In this document: piece after piece, positions 1-8,299 of the stretch
Layout of the letters: each line of letters starts with the position of its first letter
How positions within the stretch are numbered: the first letter of the stretch is position 1
Source: Neorhizobium huautlense
Lineage (GTDB): Bacteria; Pseudomonadota; Alphaproteobacteria; Rhizobiales; Rhizobiaceae
Direction of reading: 5' to 3'
NCBI RefSeq assembly: GCF_030811685.1
Contig: NZ_JAUSRF010000017.1
Location: 42,941-106,940, forward strand
DNA: 64,000 bases
Notes under the pieces: generated by a model
Database searches by the model: none
Told to the model about the DNA's origin: nothing
The model's input: only the letters and a program-made list of their open reading frames with translations
Program-made: the position numbers and the translations under genes

Positions 1-104
1 CCGTCACGATCGATCTGGCCGCCCACAAGGTGACGGTGGATGGTGACGCCGCCACGGCCAAAGAGGCGATCCGAGAGGCGGGATATTCGCCGGAACGGGC
101 GTGA
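1..104 (+). CDS. HMA-domain protein, C-terminal fragment
   Basis: The window opens inside a gene. Reading from base 3, about 33 codons end at TGA (102-104), giving VTIDLAAHKVTVDG and then a stretch ending in AGYSPERA. A beta strand, a V-x-V strand and an A-I-x-x-A-G-Y helix/turn are typical of the last part of heavy-metal-associated domains (CopZ, or the N-terminal domains of copper ATPases). Because the gene ends with the domain, a free-standing CopZ-like copper chaperone is the simplest reading. The CxxC metal site would lie upstream of the window, so the function is inferred from this tail only. Confidence 0.55.
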   Translation, partial: VTIDLAAHKVTVDGDAATAKEAIREAGYSPERA

Positions 105-283
105 ACCCGGTCGATATAAGTGCTTCTGAAACGCATTGCGTCACGGCGAGATCGCTGCAGTTAGGGTAAAAGCCCGATGGATAAATGATATCCGCCTTCT
201 ATATCTGCGAACGTCGCTGACCTTCTCGTTGGCGTTTTGTGGAAGGGGCATACCTTTGGATCGGCGATCAACGGAGCTAGGCC

Positions 284-916
284 ATGGATGATTACGACAT
301 GGTCCTGCTCACCGAGGTGGAGCAGCAAGCCGAAGCCGAGGTCATCATCTCCATGCTCGATGCCTACGGCATCCATGCGGCCAGAAGTGGCCAACTGACG
401 CGGCGTGGCTGGTATGCCATTCAGGTCAATGAAGAGGATCTGCGCAGCGCCCGGGCACTGCTCGCACGGGCCGAGGAGCCGGATGAGGTTTCCACCGGGA
501 ACGAGCCGCCGTCGTTTTCCAGCCTGACGATGCGCACCGGTGCGGCTGCGATCATCGCCGTCCTCGTCATCATGCTGGCAACCACCTATGCCGGTTCGTT
601 CGCATCCGGAGAGATCGGGATGAGCCGCTATGGCCTGCTTCATACGTCTCTTCTGATGTGTGCCGGGGCGATCATCGGTTCCGCATTCGCGCGCATGCTC
701 TGCGACCGCTATATCGGCATCTATTCCCGCAAGGCCGTCATGGTCGCGCTGGTTGCCTATTATGCGGCAGGACCGATCTGGTTGCTGTTCCGTTATGCCG
801 GCGGCGATCCGGAGGCGACCCTGCTTCAGGTGGCGCCGGGGCTCTGCATCGTCATCGCAAGTCTGGTGTTCTGGCCGGCAGGCAGTGTTAAAGAGCGAAT
901 AAATGTTTCCAGTTGA
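284..916 (+). CDS. DUF2007-type protein fused to a four-helix membrane domain
   Basis: The 210-residue product starts with a soluble domain (about residues 5-68) of the DUF2007 kind: V-L-L-T-E, a helix EAEVIISMLDAYGI, then a strand and EEDLRSARALLA. This family is annotated as putative signal-transducing proteins and often sits at the N-terminus of small membrane proteins. Residues about 85-205 contain four hydrophobic segments, so the rest is probably an integral inner-membrane domain. The next gene starts 14 bases before this one stops, which suggests co-transcription. The biochemical role is unknown. Confidence 0.6.
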   Translation: MDDYDMVLLTEVEQQAEAEVIISMLDAYGIHAARSGQLTRRGWYAIQVNEEDLRSARALLARAEEPDEVSTGNEPPSFSSLTMRTGAAAIIAVLVIMLATTYAGSFASGEIGMSRYGLLHTSLLMCAGAIIGSAFARMLCDRYIGIYSRKAVMVALVAYYAAGPIWLLFRYAGGDPEATLLQVAPGLCIVIASLVFWPAGSVKERINVSS

Positions 917-1388
917 AGTTTTTTCAGGTTCGAAGCCTGCCACGAGCCATCGGTTTTTTGTGAACGTTCTTGCGCTTCTTACCTTGTCCTATAGCCATGT
1001 AGCGGCAGCAAATGACGTGCCGTTGCAGTGCCCGCCGGATGTCTTCAGTGCCGAGTACGACAGTTACATCAAGCTGATGGGCGAGCGTGTCGGCTATAAA
1101 CTGGAGCCGAGCATCTACGGTACGGAAGAGATGATGATGAGGCTCGTGAAGGAGTTCGAAGAGTCGTCCCCGCCTCCCGCAGGCTCGAATATCATGGAAA
1201 TCTATTTCACGGACCTGAAGGGTTCCGGTCTGCTGGGCGCGCGTTGTATTGGAGATTGCAGCCAGGAGGACTATACCGCGCTGGCAGGCCGTTGCGCCAT
1301 GGAAATGGGCAGCACTTGTCTTGACTTTGCAGTCGTTATCGATGGCAAAGCGCAGTGTCTGATGATCCCCAGGCCGAAATTGCAGTGA
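903..1388 (+). CDS. Hypothetical secreted cysteine-containing protein
   Basis: The 161-residue protein has an N-terminal hydrophobic stretch (about residues 19-35, FFVNVLALLTLSYSHVAAA) that looks like a signal peptide cleaved after AAA. The mature part has several cysteines (for example CPPD, RCIGDC, RCAME, TCLDF, QCLMI), consistent with disulfides in the periplasm. I do not recognise a family. It overlaps the end of the preceding DUF2007 membrane gene by 14 bases, so the two are probably co-translated. It converges on the DUF982 gene, with 14 bases between stop codons. Confidence 0.55.
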   Translation: MFPVEVFSGSKPATSHRFFVNVLALLTLSYSHVAAANDVPLQCPPDVFSAEYDSYIKLMGERVGYKLEPSIYGTEEMMMRLVKEFEESSPPPAGSNIMEIYFTDLKGSGLLGARCIGDCSQEDYTALAGRCAMEMGSTCLDFAVVIDGKAQCLMIPRPKLQ

Positions 1389-1402
1389 TCACGCCGGATG
1401 CT

Positions 1403-1666
1403 TTACATCCGCAACATCGCGTGATCCGTATAGGCCACCACGAACACCGCTCGCGCCAGCGCTCTGTCGATCTCGCGGTTCATGCAGCGCTCGCAGGCGT
1501 CGATCGCCAGTTCGTAATTGCCGGTCGCTCCCCGTGTCGAACAATCGCGCAGGTAACGAAGCGCATCGTGTGGGCCGAAGATCGGTTGTTCCGTGCCGTC
1601 GCCACCCAGTACGTAGACCGGCATGCTCCATCTCATCTCGAAATCTACTCTGACAACAGCGTCCAT
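1403..1666 (-). CDS. DUF982 domain protein
   Basis: The 87-residue protein has the plan of DUF982, a family largely restricted to rhizobia and relatives: an N-terminal strand with MPVYV, a central GPHDALRYL helix, then YELAIDACERCM and a final RALARAVFVVAY helix. The ATG at 1666 is preferred because GGGAGG lies eight bases upstream; an in-frame TTG two codons earlier is less likely. The function of the family is not known. The promoter should lie in the AT-rich stretch around 1740-1800. Confidence 0.75.
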   Translation of the reverse strand: MDAVVRVDFEMRWSMPVYVLGGDGTEQPIFGPHDALRYLRDCSTRGATGNYELAIDACERCMNREIDRALARAVFVVAYTDHAMLRM

Positions 1667-1734
1667 AGCCAAAGCCTCCCGGCGCCATGCGCTCGCAAAT
1701 CAGGTCCGCACCCACAAAATACCATGGGTTGATT

Positions 1735-1800
1735 CCGCTGTCTTCTTAAATTCGATTTATCTAATAAATCGTCTAATGAGAGTATATATCATATTATTCG
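1735..1800. promoter_or_regulatory. AT-rich island with palindrome upstream of the DUF982 gene
   Basis: About 65 bases stand out from the GC-rich surroundings. They contain a perfect 8-bp inverted repeat CGATTTAT/ATAAATCG (1753-1760 and 1764-1771) with a 3-base loop. The tract lies between the stop of the AbrB-like gene and the start of the DUF982 gene, both on the minus strand, about 85-130 bases ahead of the latter. A promoter or operator is the likely role; the regulator is unknown. Confidence 0.35.
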
Positions 1801-2918
1801 TGTATTCGTGAACCACGCGAAAGCAGTCGTGCGGTGGCAGGTCCGGTGATGACCACGAAGATGAAGCGCGTTACTTGCATGGCCATCACGAAAGGCACAT
1901 CGACATTGGTGGATGCGGCGATGATGGCAACACTGTCGGCGCCGCCGGGGCTGGTTGCAAGATAGGCCGAGAGCGGGTCTATGCCGGCGAAATGCACGAG
2001 CCCGGCGGCAAAACAGCCGCAGATGGCAATCAGTGCAAAGACCGAAAGAAGGACGCGGGGCAGGGCGCGTGCGGCGTGCGCCACGACATCGCGGGTAAAA
2101 CGCATGCCGATGCCCCAGCCGATGACTGCGAAGCTGATGGCCAGAACCCAGGGCGGCAGAACGATGGGCATGATACCGGAAAACTTCATCGCCATGCCCA
2201 GCGCGAGCGGCAGAAGAAGCGGACCACCCGGCAGTTTCAGCCGCATGCCGAGCCATGATGCGGCAAGTGCTGCGACAATGGTGATCGCAAAAGCCAGCCA
2301 GTCGATTGACGGGAACCAAATGGTGGCCTGCTCCTCGACGATGGTCACGCCCATGAACCGGGCGACGATGGTGGCGGCCAGCACGACACAGACGACCCGG
2401 ACATATTGCATGAAGGCGACGAGGCGCATGTCCGCGCCATAACCGGCCGACATCAGCGTCATGGCGGCGGCGGCACCGGGGGAGGAGCCCCAGATGGCCG
2501 TGGTGCCGGGAAAGAGTTTTGCCCGCGACATCAGCCAGCCGAGAAAGGCGGCGGCAAGGACGGTGGAGAACACGCCGACGATAAAGATCGGCCAGTCGGA
2601 TTTGAGTTCGCTGAACAGCGAGGGTGGCATGTTGCTGGCAATCATCATGCCGACGATGCCTTGTGCCGCGGTAAAGCCCTGATTGCCGATACGCACGCCG
2701 CCGCCCATGGTCGCCATCAGAACGGCCGTTGCCATCGGCCCCAACAGCAGGGCTGCGGGCAGGTGCACCAGTTCAGCCAGGAAAACGATGACGGAGGAGA
2801 TCAGAAGCAGGGCGGTCCAGCGCAGCGGTACGGGCCACGTCGCGGGTCGCTTTGCTTCGAAGGTGCGGCCTCTCGGATGTTTCTCGGTCAAGGCATGCTC
2901 CGTGGACGCAGCGGACAA
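1794..2918 (-). CDS. AbrB-type integral membrane protein
   Basis: The 374-residue, highly hydrophobic protein has about nine or ten membrane segments in two similar halves, each with a G-I-V-G-M-M/GIGMRFTRD-like motif followed by SPGA/SPGGADSVAI. This duplicated arrangement is the AbrB duplication family (ammonia monooxygenase regulator-like, PF05145), which is thought to comprise transporters despite the name. The long start is a TTG at 2918; a second TTG at 2891 has GGAG six bases upstream and is equally plausible, which would shorten the soluble N-terminus by nine residues. The substrate is unknown. Confidence 0.75.
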   Translation of the reverse strand: MSAASTEHALTEKHPRGRTFEAKRPATWPVPLRWTALLLISSVIVFLAELVHLPAALLLGPMATAVLMATMGGGVRIGNQGFTAAQGIVGMMIASNMPPSLFSELKSDWPIFIVGVFSTVLAAAFLGWLMSRAKLFPGTTAIWGSSPGAAAAMTLMSAGYGADMRLVAFMQYVRVVCVVLAATIVARFMGVTIVEEQATIWFPSIDWLAFAITIVAALAASWLGMRLKLPGGPLLLPLALGMAMKFSGIMPIVLPPWVLAISFAVIGWGIGMRFTRDVVAHAARALPRVLLSVFALIAICGCFAAGLVHFAGIDPLSAYLATSPGGADSVAIIAASTNVDVPFVMAMQVTRFIFVVITGPATARLLSRGSRIHE

Positions 2919-3208
2919 TATCCGGCACCGGAGGCAAACCGGCGGTTATGCAGGAAACCGGACGCATGCCCGATGCCGCCGTCGTAACCATGTTCCCGGA
3001 CAGCGCGCAAGCTGCGCGGGCGTGAAATCGATGCCATGTCATGCATCGAGGAAGTTACTGATGCTGCAGTGCCGCATGATTGGTCGTCAGGGTTGTATCG
3101 GGTGAGTGCGTCGTCGATTCGCGTGCGGCATCGCCGCTGGTGACGTTTACATCCCGGCCTCTCTCGCATAGTCAGCGCGCACGAAACAAAATTTGCGGAT
3201 GAAAGCCC

Positions 3209-3817
3209 ATGTTGATCAAGCAGAGCGACTACCACCGGATTTACAGGGTGATCCACAGCCTGCTCTCCGCCAACAATGCCGATCCGGCGACGGCGGCGAT
3301 GTATTTCTCCACCTTCGGCGCCTTCATTCTGGAGCATCACTTCAAGATCAAGGCGAAGCCGAAGGGCGGGTTGGCGGCCTATAATCTCGGCGGCACGCTG
3401 ATGTTGTTCGCGGATCATCGCGAGGATGGTTACGTGACCGGTGCCGGCGAAAATTTTCATTGCTGGGTTGAGGCGGATGGCTGGGCGATCGACTTCATGG
3501 CACCTGCCTTTGCGCAGACCGCGCCTGAACTGGCCGTACCGCCAAAAATGTTTCAGCGTCCGCTGTCCGCCATGGCCTCCGGCGTCAACGATCTGAAACA
3601 GTCCGGCGACTTTTTCTATCAGGTGGAAGCGGACGCCATGTCCCGTCGTTTTGCCGATTGGCACAAACATGGCGGGATCGGCGATCTCGCATCTGTAGCG
3701 GCTGGCTGGTTCCGCAAATCGCCACGGCAGATGCCGGGATCGCTTGTCATCGGCAATAACGATGGTGAGACGAAGACGGTTACGCTGTCCGGCAACATGC
3801 TTGTCGGCAGCTGGTGA
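3209..3817 (+). CDS. DUF2026 family protein
   Basis: The 202-residue soluble protein has a helical N-terminus followed by a mixed region with HHFKIKAKPKGGLAAYNL, a conserved-looking GENFHCWVEADGWAIDFMAP segment and a C-terminal tail. The H-C-W-x-E and W-x-I-D-F-x-A-P features are those I associate with DUF2026, whose members are uncharacterised. The FHCWVEADGWAIDF pattern resembles the histidine/aspartate part of transglutaminase/papain-like folds, but no catalytic cysteine is evident, so enzymatic activity is speculative. The gene stands alone and converges with soxR. Confidence 0.6.
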   Translation: MLIKQSDYHRIYRVIHSLLSANNADPATAAMYFSTFGAFILEHHFKIKAKPKGGLAAYNLGGTLMLFADHREDGYVTGAGENFHCWVEADGWAIDFMAPAFAQTAPELAVPPKMFQRPLSAMASGVNDLKQSGDFFYQVEADAMSRRFADWHKHGGIGDLASVAAGWFRKSPRQMPGSLVIGNNDGETKTVTLSGNMLVGSW

Positions 3818-3856
3818 CACTCAACGACGGCCTCATCGTTTCGCGTGTGGTAAGGT

Positions 3857-4390
3857 CTAGGCTTCGTCGTCTTTTGCCGCCGCATCCAGCAGTACCGGTC
3901 CATGGCCGCCGGCGGCCAGACGGTCGTCGGGGTTTCTGAGCGGACAGTGCTTGAGTGACAGGCAACCGCAACCGATGCAGCCGGTCAACTCGTCGCGCAG
4001 TTTCGTCAGGCGTTCGATGCGGGCATCGAGTTCGGCCTTCCAGCCGGTCGACAGGCGTTCCCAGTCATGGGCATTCGGTGTGCGCCCCTGTGGCAGCGTG
4101 GCGAGCGCACCGGCAATTTCCTTCAGCGGTACACCGGCTTTCTGCGCTACCCGTATCACGGCCACCCGCCGCAGCACGTCGCGGTCGTAACGTCGATGGT
4201 TGGCGCCGTTGCGCCAGCTGCGGATCAGGCCTTCCTGCTCGTAGAAATGCAGGGCCGAGATGGCCACACCGGAGCGTTCGGCGACAAAACCGACGCTGAC
4301 GCCATCGCTTGCGCGTCGTGCCGACGAAGGCGTGTCGCTGCCGTTTGTGGACATGCCGGCCCGTGACGCTGGTGGTTTTGGTTTCGTCAT
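3857..4390 (-). CDS. soxR: Redox-sensing transcriptional activator SoxR
   Basis: This MerR-family regulator (177 residues) has an N-terminal winged helix-turn-helix (VGFVAERSGVAISALHFYEQ, residues 33-52), a dimerisation helix, and the [2Fe-2S] ligand set C138-x2-C141-x-C143-x5-C149, the spacing diagnostic of SoxR. The ATG at 4390 is chosen because AAGGGA precedes it; the frame stays open further upstream. Residues 1-30 form a longer N-terminal tail than in the E. coli protein. The divergent neighbour is an MFS exporter rather than soxS, which fits the non-enteric pattern of SoxR controlling efflux genes directly in response to redox-active compounds. Confidence 0.93.
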   Translation of the reverse strand: MTKPKPPASRAGMSTNGSDTPSSARRASDGVSVGFVAERSGVAISALHFYEQEGLIRSWRNGANHRRYDRDVLRRVAVIRVAQKAGVPLKEIAGALATLPQGRTPNAHDWERLSTGWKAELDARIERLTKLRDELTGCIGCGCLSLKHCPLRNPDDRLAAGGHGPVLLDAAAKDDEA

Positions 4391-4398
4391 TTTGTCCC

Positions 4399-4429
4399 TT
4401 GACCTCAAGTAATCTTGAGATCGTACAGC
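4399..4429 (+). promoter_or_regulatory. SoxR-controlled promoter with 19-bp spacer
   Basis: TTGACC (-35, 4399-4404) and TACAGC (-10, 4424-4429) are separated by 19 bp. The overlong spacer carries the palindrome CCTCAAG-TAAT-CTTGAGA (4403-4420), nearly identical to the E. coli soxS operator core. A 19-bp spacer with a centred dyad is the hallmark of MerR-type activation by DNA distortion. It points rightward to the MFS gene; the dyad also lies just ahead of soxR, suggesting autoregulation. Confidence 0.88.
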
Positions 4430-4506
4430 ATGACTTTCGGGAATGGCAGCGCTTTCTGCTTTGCGTTCCCCAACTGGACGGCAGGGCCTCAACTGGAAGG
4501 CAGGAC

Positions 4507-6090
4507 ATGGATACGATAGAGGAAAGTCTGCGGCAGCGGATTTCACAACGCGGCGAAAAATTCACAGAAGCATGTGAGGAAATCGCCTTGATGGAGCGGG
4601 GAGGCAGCGGAGCAGCCATGGCGGACGAAAAGGAGGCCGTCGTCGCGCGGATCGAACAGGCCGCCCGACCGCGTTCGTTCGAGGCGCCGAAAATGGCCGT
4701 TGATGCGGAAGACAGCTGGTCTGCACTCTTGTCAGGCCGTAATGCCATCATGCTGGCACTGGTCTCGGCCGGTATCGGCCTGCATGCGTTCAATTCCTTT
4801 GCGATTGTCGCGGCCATGCCATTGGCGGCGGCCGAACTCGGCGGTACCGCGTTTTTCAGCTGGGCATACAGCCTCTATTTCATCGGTTCGATTGCCGGCG
4901 GCACCGGGGCCGCTGCCTTTCGTGATCGTGTCGGGCCGGCGGCGGCGCTGCTGGTGTCCTGCCTTCTGTTTGCACTTGGCGGTCTGGCCGCGCTGGTCGC
5001 ACCGAATTTCGGCTTCATTCTTGGCGGACGACTGTTGCAGGGCGTCGCCGACGGGCTGATCGTGGCGATTGCCTATAGTCTGATACCAGGCAATTTTCGG
5101 TCCGGTCTGATATCAAAAGTGTTTGCGGCCGAGGCCATGGTCTGGGCGGTCGCCTCGCTTCTGGGGCCGCTTGCGGGCGGCTGGCTGGCGGAAGCGTTTT
5201 CATGGCGCATCTCCTTTCTCGCCGTCGTGCCGTTCCTGCTTCTGCTTGTGATCCTCACGCCCATGGCAAATCCGGCGGCCTCGACTGCCGCGCGGGCAGC
5301 GGCCGCTCCCTTTGCGATCGGCATGTTGATCGCCGGTGCTTTGGTCCTGTCGCTGTCATCTGTCGCGTCGTCCGGGCTCGGACAGGCGATCGCGGTGGTT
5401 GTCGGCATTGCGCTGTTCATCTTCGCCATGGTTTTCGATGGCCGTCTCGGACCCAAACTTCTGCCGACGGGCGCTTTTGGCGCGCGTTCCGTTTTCGGCT
5501 GCGGGCTCTGGGTTCTGCTGCTGATGTCGCTCAGCCATTCGGTGGGGGCGGTTTATCTGGCGCTGGCGATCTCGGAAATCTGGGCCTATCGGCCGACGAT
5601 CGTCGGGGGGATCGTGCTGCTGATGGCGTTGACCTGGAGCATCGTTGCCGTTTTCGCCAGCCGTCATCCTTCGCCGGATCGGCAGGATTTCCGCACACGC
5701 CTGGGGCCGTTGTTCCAGCTGGCGGGGTTCGTCTGCATCGCCATCGGCCTGATCTCTCAGCAGATCGCACTCGTGGTGATCAGCCAGATCATGATCGGTA
5801 CCGGTTTCGGTCTGGCATGGGCCAATGTCAATCGGGCGGCTCTGGCGGGTGCATCCGAGGAGGACCGGGACCGTGCCGGCGCATTGTTGCCGACGGTTTC
5901 GACTGCCGGTTATGCGATTGGCGCGGGCCTTGCCGGTCTGGTGGCAACCGCAACGGGGCTGGTGGCCAATCTTCAGGGCAGCTCGCCGGATATGGCGCTC
6001 GCCGTGTCCTACATCTGGCTATACGGGCTCGCGGCGGTGGGTGCCGTTGCCGCCTTCATGTTTTCGGTCGGTGTCAGGTTGCCACGCTGA
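4507..6090 (+). CDS. MFS transporter, probable SoxR-regulated drug exporter
   Basis: The 527-residue protein has about fourteen hydrophobic segments beginning near residue 78 (NAIMLALVSAGIGLHAF). It has an MFS-like loop (FRDRVGPAAA) between segments 2 and 3 and the GRLLQGVADG motif in helix 4, typical of the 14-TM DHA2 exporter class. The start at 4507 has GGCAGG upstream; shorter starts at 4618 or 4693 would also keep the membrane domain. The soluble N-terminal tail of about 75 residues is unusual for the family. A SoxR promoter lies about 80 bases upstream, so export of redox-cycling compounds is inferred. Confidence 0.85.
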   Translation: MDTIEESLRQRISQRGEKFTEACEEIALMERGGSGAAMADEKEAVVARIEQAARPRSFEAPKMAVDAEDSWSALLSGRNAIMLALVSAGIGLHAFNSFAIVAAMPLAAAELGGTAFFSWAYSLYFIGSIAGGTGAAAFRDRVGPAAALLVSCLLFALGGLAALVAPNFGFILGGRLLQGVADGLIVAIAYSLIPGNFRSGLISKVFAAEAMVWAVASLLGPLAGGWLAEAFSWRISFLAVVPFLLLLVILTPMANPAASTAARAAAAPFAIGMLIAGALVLSLSSVASSGLGQAIAVVVGIALFIFAMVFDGRLGPKLLPTGAFGARSVFGCGLWVLLLMSLSHSVGAVYLALAISEIWAYRPTIVGGIVLLMALTWSIVAVFASRHPSPDRQDFRTRLGPLFQLAGFVCIAIGLISQQIALVVISQIMIGTGFGLAWANVNRAALAGASEEDRDRAGALLPTVSTAGYAIGAGLAGLVATATGLVANLQGSSPDMALAVSYIWLYGLAAVGAVAAFMFSVGVRLPR

Positions 6091-6097
6091 CGGCACC

Positions 6098-6131
6098 AAA
6101 AAAGGGCAGCGGAACGAATTCCGCTGCCCTT
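6098..6131 (-). terminator. Rho-independent terminator of the outer-membrane protein gene
   Basis: A perfect 13-bp stem (6102-6114 with 6119-6131) and a 4-base loop are followed, on the minus strand, by a T-run (complement of the A-run at 6098-6103). It lies in the short gap between the convergent MFS and outer-membrane protein genes and may work in both directions, but the T-run favours the minus strand. Confidence 0.85.
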
Positions 6132-6157
6132 CGCAATTTCCGGCGGTCGATCGGCGA

Positions 6158-6811
6158 TCAGAACTTTACGCCGACGCCGACATTGATGACGTGCTGGTCG
6201 AAATTGACGTTAGCAGGACCAAAATTGCCGCTGCCGTAGTCATTGTAGCGGTACTCCGCACGACCGAAGACATTGTCGGTGAAGGCATAGTCGACACCGG
6301 CGCCAATGGTCCAGCCATGCAGCGTGTCCTCTTCATCGACGGTACCGCCAGCCTTGACGTTGGTCGCAGTCCAACCACCGGCGATATAGGGCAGGGCGCG
6401 ATCCATTGCGTAACCGAGACGAGCACGGGCGGAGCCGGAGAACCCGCTCTTCGCGTCGATGCCGGCACCGATATCTTCTTCGTTCCAGTCATAATTTACA
6501 TCGCCTTCAAGACCGGCGACGAAACCGTTCGACATCTGCCAGTTATAACCAACGAAGCCGCCAAAACGACCGCCATCGAAGTTTTCAGACAGGCCATCGA
6601 CATCGCCGTTGCCCCAGCCGTAACCGCCGTGCAGACCGACATAGGGGCCGCTCCAGGTGAAGGCGGGTGCCGTTGCCTCGATCGCAACCGGGGCTTCCGG
6701 GATCTGCTCCACGGCGTCAGCCGCGCGCGCAGCAGAGGTTGCGGTCATGGCGATCGCGGCCGCAAAAATGGAAGCCAGAGCGGTGCCGGCTGCGGGGGAG
6801 AATTTCTTCAT
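6158..6811 (-). CDS. Outer-membrane beta-barrel protein (Omp25/RopB-like porin family)
   Basis: The 217-residue precursor has a signal peptide (about residues 1-31, ending TSAARA). The mature part opens with WSGPYVGLHGGYGWGNG and continues with alternating strands such as GGRFGGFVGYNWQ, FVAGLEGDVNYDW, SARARLGYAMDRALPYIAGG and FGRAEYRYNDYG, ending in phenylalanine (VGVGVKF). This is the eight-strand OmpA-like barrel of the Omp25/Omp31 group common in Rhizobiaceae and Brucella. The ATG at 6811 is preceded by AGAGGA. A strong terminator follows, so it is monocistronic. A structural surface role is likely. Confidence 0.9.
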   Translation of the reverse strand: MKKFSPAAGTALASIFAAAIAMTATSAARAADAVEQIPEAPVAIEATAPAFTWSGPYVGLHGGYGWGNGDVDGLSENFDGGRFGGFVGYNWQMSNGFVAGLEGDVNYDWNEEDIGAGIDAKSGFSGSARARLGYAMDRALPYIAGGWTATNVKAGGTVDEEDTLHGWTIGAGVDYAFTDNVFGRAEYRYNDYGSGNFGPANVNFDQHVINVGVGVKF

Positions 6812-7138
6812 GGACTTTTCCTCTCGGGTATCGTGACAGGCAGATGCCTTGCTATTCGAACACTCCAGCCGCGGCTCCCAAGCCAAGTCGCGACGGACCA
6901 TCACGGTGCGCTAACAACGTAGGGGGCCATTTGGTTCCATGCCATCCTGATCGCGCGTGTGTGATCAGACGTGCAAAAAGCGGCATTTTTGAGCGAAACG
7001 GTGAAAAAGCGGTCAAGCGTACTCTTCCGGCAACCTGCAAACTGGCGCACTCTCAGCAATAGGTATAGGAGCCGATAAGCAAATCGCGCGATGCTCTCGC
7101 CCCGTTGCGAATATCTCCAGCCATGAATAGCAGACCCG
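6812..7138. other. Intergenic region between divergent omp and DMT genes
   Basis: These 327 bases hold the promoter regions of the two divergent genes. The omp ribosome-binding site (AGAGGA) is at its left edge. I see no convincing ORF, RNA gene or clear operator; two related runs, CAAAAAGCGG near 6972 and GAAAAAGCGG near 7001, are the only short repeat noticed. Confidence 0.5.
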
Positions 7139-8026
7139 ATGAACAGCAAGACACTGGGCTATCTTTACGTCCTTATCGCCATCACCATTTTTGCCGGACA
7201 GGACGCGTTCTCGAAGCTTCTCGGCGACAAATACCCGCCGATCATGGTGACGATGATCCGGTTCTGGGCCTTTGCCGTGTTCGTGGTGTTGCTGGCCGCG
7301 ACTTCTCCGGGTGGCTTGCGCAAAGCGATCGCCACCAAGCGGCCGGTGCTGCAGGTCGTTCGCGGCATGCTTCTGGTCAGTGAAGTGGTGGTTGTCGTCA
7401 TCTCGTTCACGATTGCCGGTCTCGCCATGACCCAATCGATCTTTCAGGCGACGCCTTTGATGATCACGCTTCTTTCCGTGCCGCTACTGGGTGAAACGGT
7501 GGGCTGGCGTCGTGGCGTGGCGCTTGCCGTCGGTCTCATCGGCGTGCTGATCATCCTCAACCCGACCAATGTGCATTTCGACATCCGCCTGCTGCTGCCC
7601 TTGGGTGCCGGCTTCATGTTCGCGCTTTACAGCATCGCCACCCGCGCGGTCAGCAGTACGGACAGTGCGGTCACGAGCGTGTTTTATGCCGGCGTGGCGG
7701 GTGCCGCACTCGCCACCCTGATCGGCCCGTTCTACTGGACGCCGATTGCCATGGAAGACTGGCCGGCCATGGCGGCGCTCTGCATCTGCGGCGCCACCAG
7801 CCATTATTTCATGATCAAGGCCTATAGCCTGCTGAGCGCCGTCGAGGTGCAGCCGCTGACCTATCTGCAGTTGGTCATGGGGGTCGCCGTCGCGGTGGCG
7901 TTCTTTGGCGAGACGGTCTCGATCAACATGGCGATCGGCGCCGTCATCGTGGTCGGTGCTGGTCTTTTCACCGTCTGGCGTGAGCATCGCCTCGGCATTC
8001 GCAAGGACAAGGCGGAAAAGATCTAG
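7139..8026 (+). CDS. DMT-superfamily (EamA) transporter
   Basis: The 295-residue protein has ten predicted membrane helices in two EamA repeats (first from GYLYVLIAITIFAGQDAFSK, second from LLPLGAGFMFALYSIATRAV), the normal length and layout of drug/metabolite exporters of the RhaT/YdcZ class. Substrate cannot be read from sequence. Its TAG stop (8024-8026) lies inside the terminal repeat of the palindromic element that follows, so the last codons may have been altered by its insertion. Confidence 0.85.
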   Translation: MNSKTLGYLYVLIAITIFAGQDAFSKLLGDKYPPIMVTMIRFWAFAVFVVLLAATSPGGLRKAIATKRPVLQVVRGMLLVSEVVVVVISFTIAGLAMTQSIFQATPLMITLLSVPLLGETVGWRRGVALAVGLIGVLIILNPTNVHFDIRLLLPLGAGFMFALYSIATRAVSSTDSAVTSVFYAGVAGAALATLIGPFYWTPIAMEDWPAMAALCICGATSHYFMIKAYSLLSAVEVQPLTYLQLVMGVAVAVAFFGETVSINMAIGAVIVVGAGLFTVWREHRLGIRKDKAEKI

Positions 8027-8299
8027 AGCACGTCGCAGCCAATCTGCGCCATTCTGCCGGAGCAGGTTTTCGTCATGGCAGAGGCGATTGGCGAAGGGCA
8101 TACCTTCAGGTACGTTCGAGCCGATCGCCTCTGATCCTGGCGGAAAGATGCCCGGCCCCTTCGGGGTTGGCTGATACGGGCCGCCTATTCGCTCGGCCGG
8201 CTTGGCCGTATGCTTTGGCTACGACGCGCGCCGGCCGAACGAATATCCGACTCCGTCTAAGCCAACAGAATGGCGCAGATTGGCTGCGACGTGCTCTAG
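8023..8299. mobile_element. MITE-like palindromic element, 34-bp perfect inverted repeats
   Basis: The segment is bounded by an exact 34-bp inverted repeat (8023-8056 and 8266-8299), each beginning with CTAG at the outer edge. Identity stops at the bases immediately beyond both ends. Inside is a second imperfect inverted pair (GAGGCGAT at 8081-8088 against ATCGCCTC near 8124-8131). No transposase is encoded. The size, exact ends and lack of coding capacity fit a non-autonomous miniature element or rhizobial mosaic repeat. The stop codons of the genes on both sides fall in its terminal CTAG. Confidence 0.75.

Noticed and set aside
161..943. 260-codon minus-strand ORF opposite the DUF2007 gene
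   Set aside because: It mirrors the whole of a better-supported plus-strand gene, has low-complexity Arg/Gly/His/Asp-rich composition typical of antisense frames in GC-rich DNA and no recognisable motif.
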